From the NCBI GenBank assembly GCA_902782875.1, contig CACZPE010000105.1, positions 1 to 8,449 of the forward strand: 8,449 nucleotides of DNA. Reading direction: 5' to 3'. The stretch comes from an uncultured Ruminococcus sp. Lineage in GTDB: Bacteria; Bacillota_A; Clostridia; Oscillospirales; Ruminococcaceae. Made by a program: the position numbers and the translations under genes. The notes under the pieces are model-generated. The model ran no database searches. It was not told the DNA's origin and worked only from the letters and a program-made list of their open reading frames with translations. This document shows, piece after piece, positions 7,190 through 8,449 of the stretch (positions are counted from its first letter, which is position 1; each line of letters starts with the position of its first letter).

Positions 7190-7873
7190 TCATTCAATTA
7201 TATAACAGAATACTATTATTCTTGATGCCGCATCGCCGTCAGCACAGGTGCTGAGCCCGATTATACGTGCATCACGTCCGCTGTCCTGCAGTATTACCAC
7301 AGCATGATCAGTTATGAACTGCCTAATGTTGTCAGACATCGGATCAAACACTTCATCATCACGGGCGCTTGCCCTGAGAGATGCAAACACCTCAAGGTCA
7401 TATCTCTGCCCGCCGTCTTTTCCTATGATCAGCTCGCCTGTTGTATGCTTTCTGAGATACCCTTCATCAAGGAAATCATCAAGCGCTCCGAACATCTTGC
7501 CGTACTCCATATGATGCCCGTAGATCAGCGAATAGTCATCGGAGAAATCCTTTGAATTCCTGCTGTCGAGGAATATACTGCCTGCAAGAGAATAATCACC
7601 GAAGGGATCTGTGTTGAGATACTTCACGTTATCCTCTGCCTGCATAACGGGATAGTCGATATTCGTGCCGTCTATCGTTATCCATGCGGCCATATCGTCC
7701 GTTATCGTCTTATCCCCGACAACGGCTGCTGCCTGACCTGTACCCGGTTTGTATCCCGATATCTTTTCAAGCGTATGGTTGAACACATAGTAGTTGTCAT
7801 ACATACACCACAGAACTATCAGGAGCAGGAGCACAAGCACAATCAGCAGCAGCCGCTCGTATAGGATATTCAT
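7190..7873 (-). CDS. Class B sortase (membrane-anchored transpeptidase)
   Basis: Sortases cleave a C-terminal sorting signal outside the membrane and join the protein to peptidoglycan or to another pilin subunit. This 227-aa form has an N-terminal membrane helix (about 8-24) followed by the sortase barrel: ITIDGTNIDYPVMQ (65-78), YLNTDPFGDYSLAGSIFLD (85-103), YGHHMEYGKMF (118-128) with catalytic His120, LSTC with Cys210, and Arg218. The length and the YGHHM...GKMF and STC blocks point to class B. ATG 7873 has only a weak GGA upstream. The frame continues without stop to a TTG at 7960 whose TTGA overlaps the stop of the preceding four-helix-bundle gene, giving 29 extra residues, mostly encoded by the heptamer array; I treat these as not native. 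The TGA stop (7190-7192) lies 19 nt before its likely substrate gene. The symbol srtB would be descriptive only. Confidence 0.92.
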   Translation of the reverse strand: MNILYERLLLIVLVLLLLIVLWCMYDNYYVFNHTLEKISGYKPGTGQAAAVVGDKTITDDMAAWITIDGTNIDYPVMQAEDNVKYLNTDPFGDYSLAGSIFLDSRNSKDFSDDYSLIYGHHMEYGKMFGALDDFLDEGYLRKHTTGELIIGKDGGQRYDLEVFASLRASARDDEVFDPMSDNIRQFITDHAVVILQDSGRDARIIGLSTCADGDAASRIIVFCYIIE

Positions 7874-7894
7874 TTTTTTCCAGAAACGGACAGA

Positions 7895-7948
7895 GAGTGT
7901 GGAGTTGTTTTGAAGTGTGGAGTTTGGAGTGTGGAGTGTGGAGTTGTT
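7895..7948 (+). repeat. Left heptamer array (GAGTGTG units)
   Basis: GAGTGTG occurs exactly at 7895-7901, 7927-7933 and 7934-7940. The variant GAGTTTG lies at 7920-7926 and a degenerate copy at 7912-7919. The 15-mer GAGTGTGGAGTTGTT is present twice (7895-7909 and 7934-7948). The array starts 9 nt beyond the stop of the four-helix-bundle gene and sits in the 5' region of the sortase gene. On the minus strand it has no stop codon in the sortase frame. Confidence 0.85.
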
Positions 7949-7956
7949 CAATAGCT

Positions 7957-8334
7957 TCAACTTCTTTTTGGTTCGTTAAACAATTGTTCTTCCATTGTTT
8001 TTGTTGTTGATGAAAGCATTCTCCTGATCTCATCACAATCATTTCTCAAGGATATATATTCATTTTTGGCAAGATATCCTGTTTCATACAACAATTCAAG
8101 CCAATAAACCGTTTCAACTGTTTCTTTAAGCGCAATATAAATCTTTGACAAAAAGTCTTTCTTGCTGATCGCACATTCACTCTCAGCAACATTCGCGCCA
8201 ATACTTGTACCGCTTCTAAGTATCTGTTTTGAAAGGACATATTCACGCTTTTCTTCACATAGATACTTATAGAGATTTACGATCCTGACAGCAAATTTCT
8301 TGCTTTTATACTTTACGGTATTATCGGAAGACAT
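7957..8334 (-). CDS. Four-helix-bundle protein (23S rRNA intervening-sequence protein / Avd-like family)
   Basis: This encodes a 125-aa all-helical protein. Its core SGTSIGANVAESECAISKKD (41-60) and following IALKETVETVYWLELL match the widespread S23/IVP four-helix-bundle family, in its SGTSIGAN subgroup. Members are small soluble proteins, some encoded in 23S rRNA intervening sequences and some (Avd) working with diversity-generating reverse transcriptases; most are orphan genes of unknown role. The start ATG 8334 has a GGGTGA-like site 6 nt upstream. The stop TGA (7959-7957) overlaps a TTG that opens the extended sortase frame. The gene is clearly more AT-rich than its neighbours (34% G+C) and sits between inverted heptamer arrays, suggesting horizontal acquisition as a cassette. 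No reverse transcriptase, rRNA or template repeat is nearby, so neither the DGR nor the IVS context applies. Function here is unknown. Confidence 0.88.
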   Translation of the reverse strand: MSSDNTVKYKSKKFAVRIVNLYKYLCEEKREYVLSKQILRSGTSIGANVAESECAISKKDFLSKIYIALKETVETVYWLELLYETGYLAKNEYISLRNDCDEIRRMLSSTTKTMEEQLFNEPKRS

Positions 8335-8365
8335 AAACAGTCACCCAGAATTAAAACAAAGTCCG

Positions 8366-8402
8366 GAGTGAATGTGGAGCAGGATAACTCCACACTCCAC
8401 TC
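8366..8402. repeat. Hairpin formed by heptamer copies in opposite orientation
   Basis: TGTGGAG (8373-8379) pairs with CTCCACA (8388-8394) around the 8-nt loop CAGGATAA. Beyond a small internal loop, GAGTG (8366-8370) pairs with CACTC (8398-8402). There is no T-run after it on either strand, so it is not an intrinsic terminator. It lies upstream of the four-helix-bundle gene. Confidence 0.65.
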
Positions 8403-8417
8403 TCAACACTCCACACT
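8388..8417 (+). repeat. Right heptamer array (CTCCACA units)
   Basis: Four consecutive 7-mers fill 8388-8415: CTCCACA, CTCCACT, CTCAACA, CTCCACA. They are the reverse complement of the left array unit. The end ACTCCACACT (8408-8417) is the inverted copy of AGTGTGGAGT at 7896-7905. Confidence 0.85.
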
Positions 8418-8425
8418 ATTTCTAA

Positions 8426-8449
8426 TTATTCGTCGTCTTCGTTTTCGTC
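8426..8449 (-). CDS. Last codons of an upstream gene with an acidic tail (5' part outside window)
   Basis: On the minus strand the window edge reads D-E-N-E-D-D-E followed by TAA (8428-8426). An acidic C-terminal tail is typical of many Firmicutes proteins, and the other two frames give less plausible residues. Only seven codons are visible, so no function can be given. It would be the gene just upstream of the repeat cassette and possibly part of the original sortase operon. Confidence 0.4.
   Translation of the reverse strand, partial: DENEDDE

Larger units (their letters stand above)
7895..8417. mobile_element. Putative heptamer-repeat-flanked four-helix-bundle cassette
   Basis: A roughly 520-bp block consists of a GAGTGTG array (7895-7948), one minus-strand four-helix-bundle gene, and a CTCCACA array with a hairpin (8366-8417). 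The array sequence on the right is the reverse complement of that on the left. The outer 10 bases AGTGTGGAGT (7896-7905) recur inverted at 8408-8417. The core is 34% G+C (128 of 374 bases, 7961-8334, by hand count), whereas sampled stretches of the neighbouring sortase gene are about 45-58%. No transposase, reverse transcriptase or clear target-site duplication is visible. That it is an inserted unit is inferred from structure and composition. Confidence 0.55.

Noticed and set aside
7957..8334. Diversity-generating retroelement with Avd
   Set aside because: No reverse transcriptase, template/variable repeat pair or C-type lectin target is present; family resemblance of the helical bundle is not enough.
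7957..8334. 23S rRNA intervening sequence
   Set aside because: No rRNA sequence flanks the gene; it sits between protein genes.
8350..8378. Minus-strand promoter for the four-helix-bundle gene (TCCACA, 17 nt, TTTAAT)
   Set aside because: The -35 matches only 4 of 6 and falls in the repeat, and the predicted start near 8343 would lie inside the ribosome site.
7895..8417. CRISPR array
   Set aside because: The repeats are 7 bp, nearly contiguous and without regular spacers; no cas gene is nearby.

Overview
The window looks like a chromosomal segment of a Gram-positive gut or rumen Clostridia (Ruminococcus / Oscillospiraceae-like). The evidence is a class B sortase with a TPKTG-anchored surface protein, strong AGGAGG ribosome sites, a sigma-A type promoter, an mreBCD cluster and a cytoplasmic GH36 alpha-galactosidase. 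The assignment rests on gene content and style only; no taxon-specific marker is present.

Left part (1-1001, + strand). The 3' end of an aminoglycoside-phosphotransferase-fold gene, with the usual catalytic Asp replaced by Tyr, is followed 13 nt later by a small exported low-complexity Thr/Asp/Glu/Pro/Asn-rich protein. A strong intrinsic terminator closes this unit.

Central part (1145-6347, + strand). A near-consensus promoter with an extended -10 drives mreB, mreC, mreD, a 101-aa Dabb (stress-responsive A/B barrel) protein and a 754-aa alpha-galactosidase. Gaps are 24, -1, 12 and 12 nt, and I see no internal terminator, so this reads as one operon of about 5.1 kb. The first three genes build the elongation scaffold for lateral wall synthesis. 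The last two are unrelated metabolic or accessory genes, and the PBP2 gene that often follows mreD is absent. The operon ends at a bidirectional terminator shared with the convergent gene on the right.

Right part (6320-8449, - strand). In transcription order this holds the last seven codons of an acidic-tailed protein, a four-helix-bundle (23S-IVP/Avd-like) gene, a class B sortase, and a sortase-anchored pilin-like surface protein with an isopeptide-type domain and a TPKTG signal. The four-helix-bundle gene is AT-rich (128 G+C of 374 bases by hand count, 34%). It is bracketed by arrays of the heptamer GAGTGTG/CTCCACA that are in opposite orientation on the two sides, with a 10-bp terminal inverted repeat. 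It looks like a small mobile or repeat-associated cassette of about 520 bp inserted at the 5' end of the sortase gene, where its inner array is now an open reading frame continuous with the sortase. This is the most unusual structure in the window.
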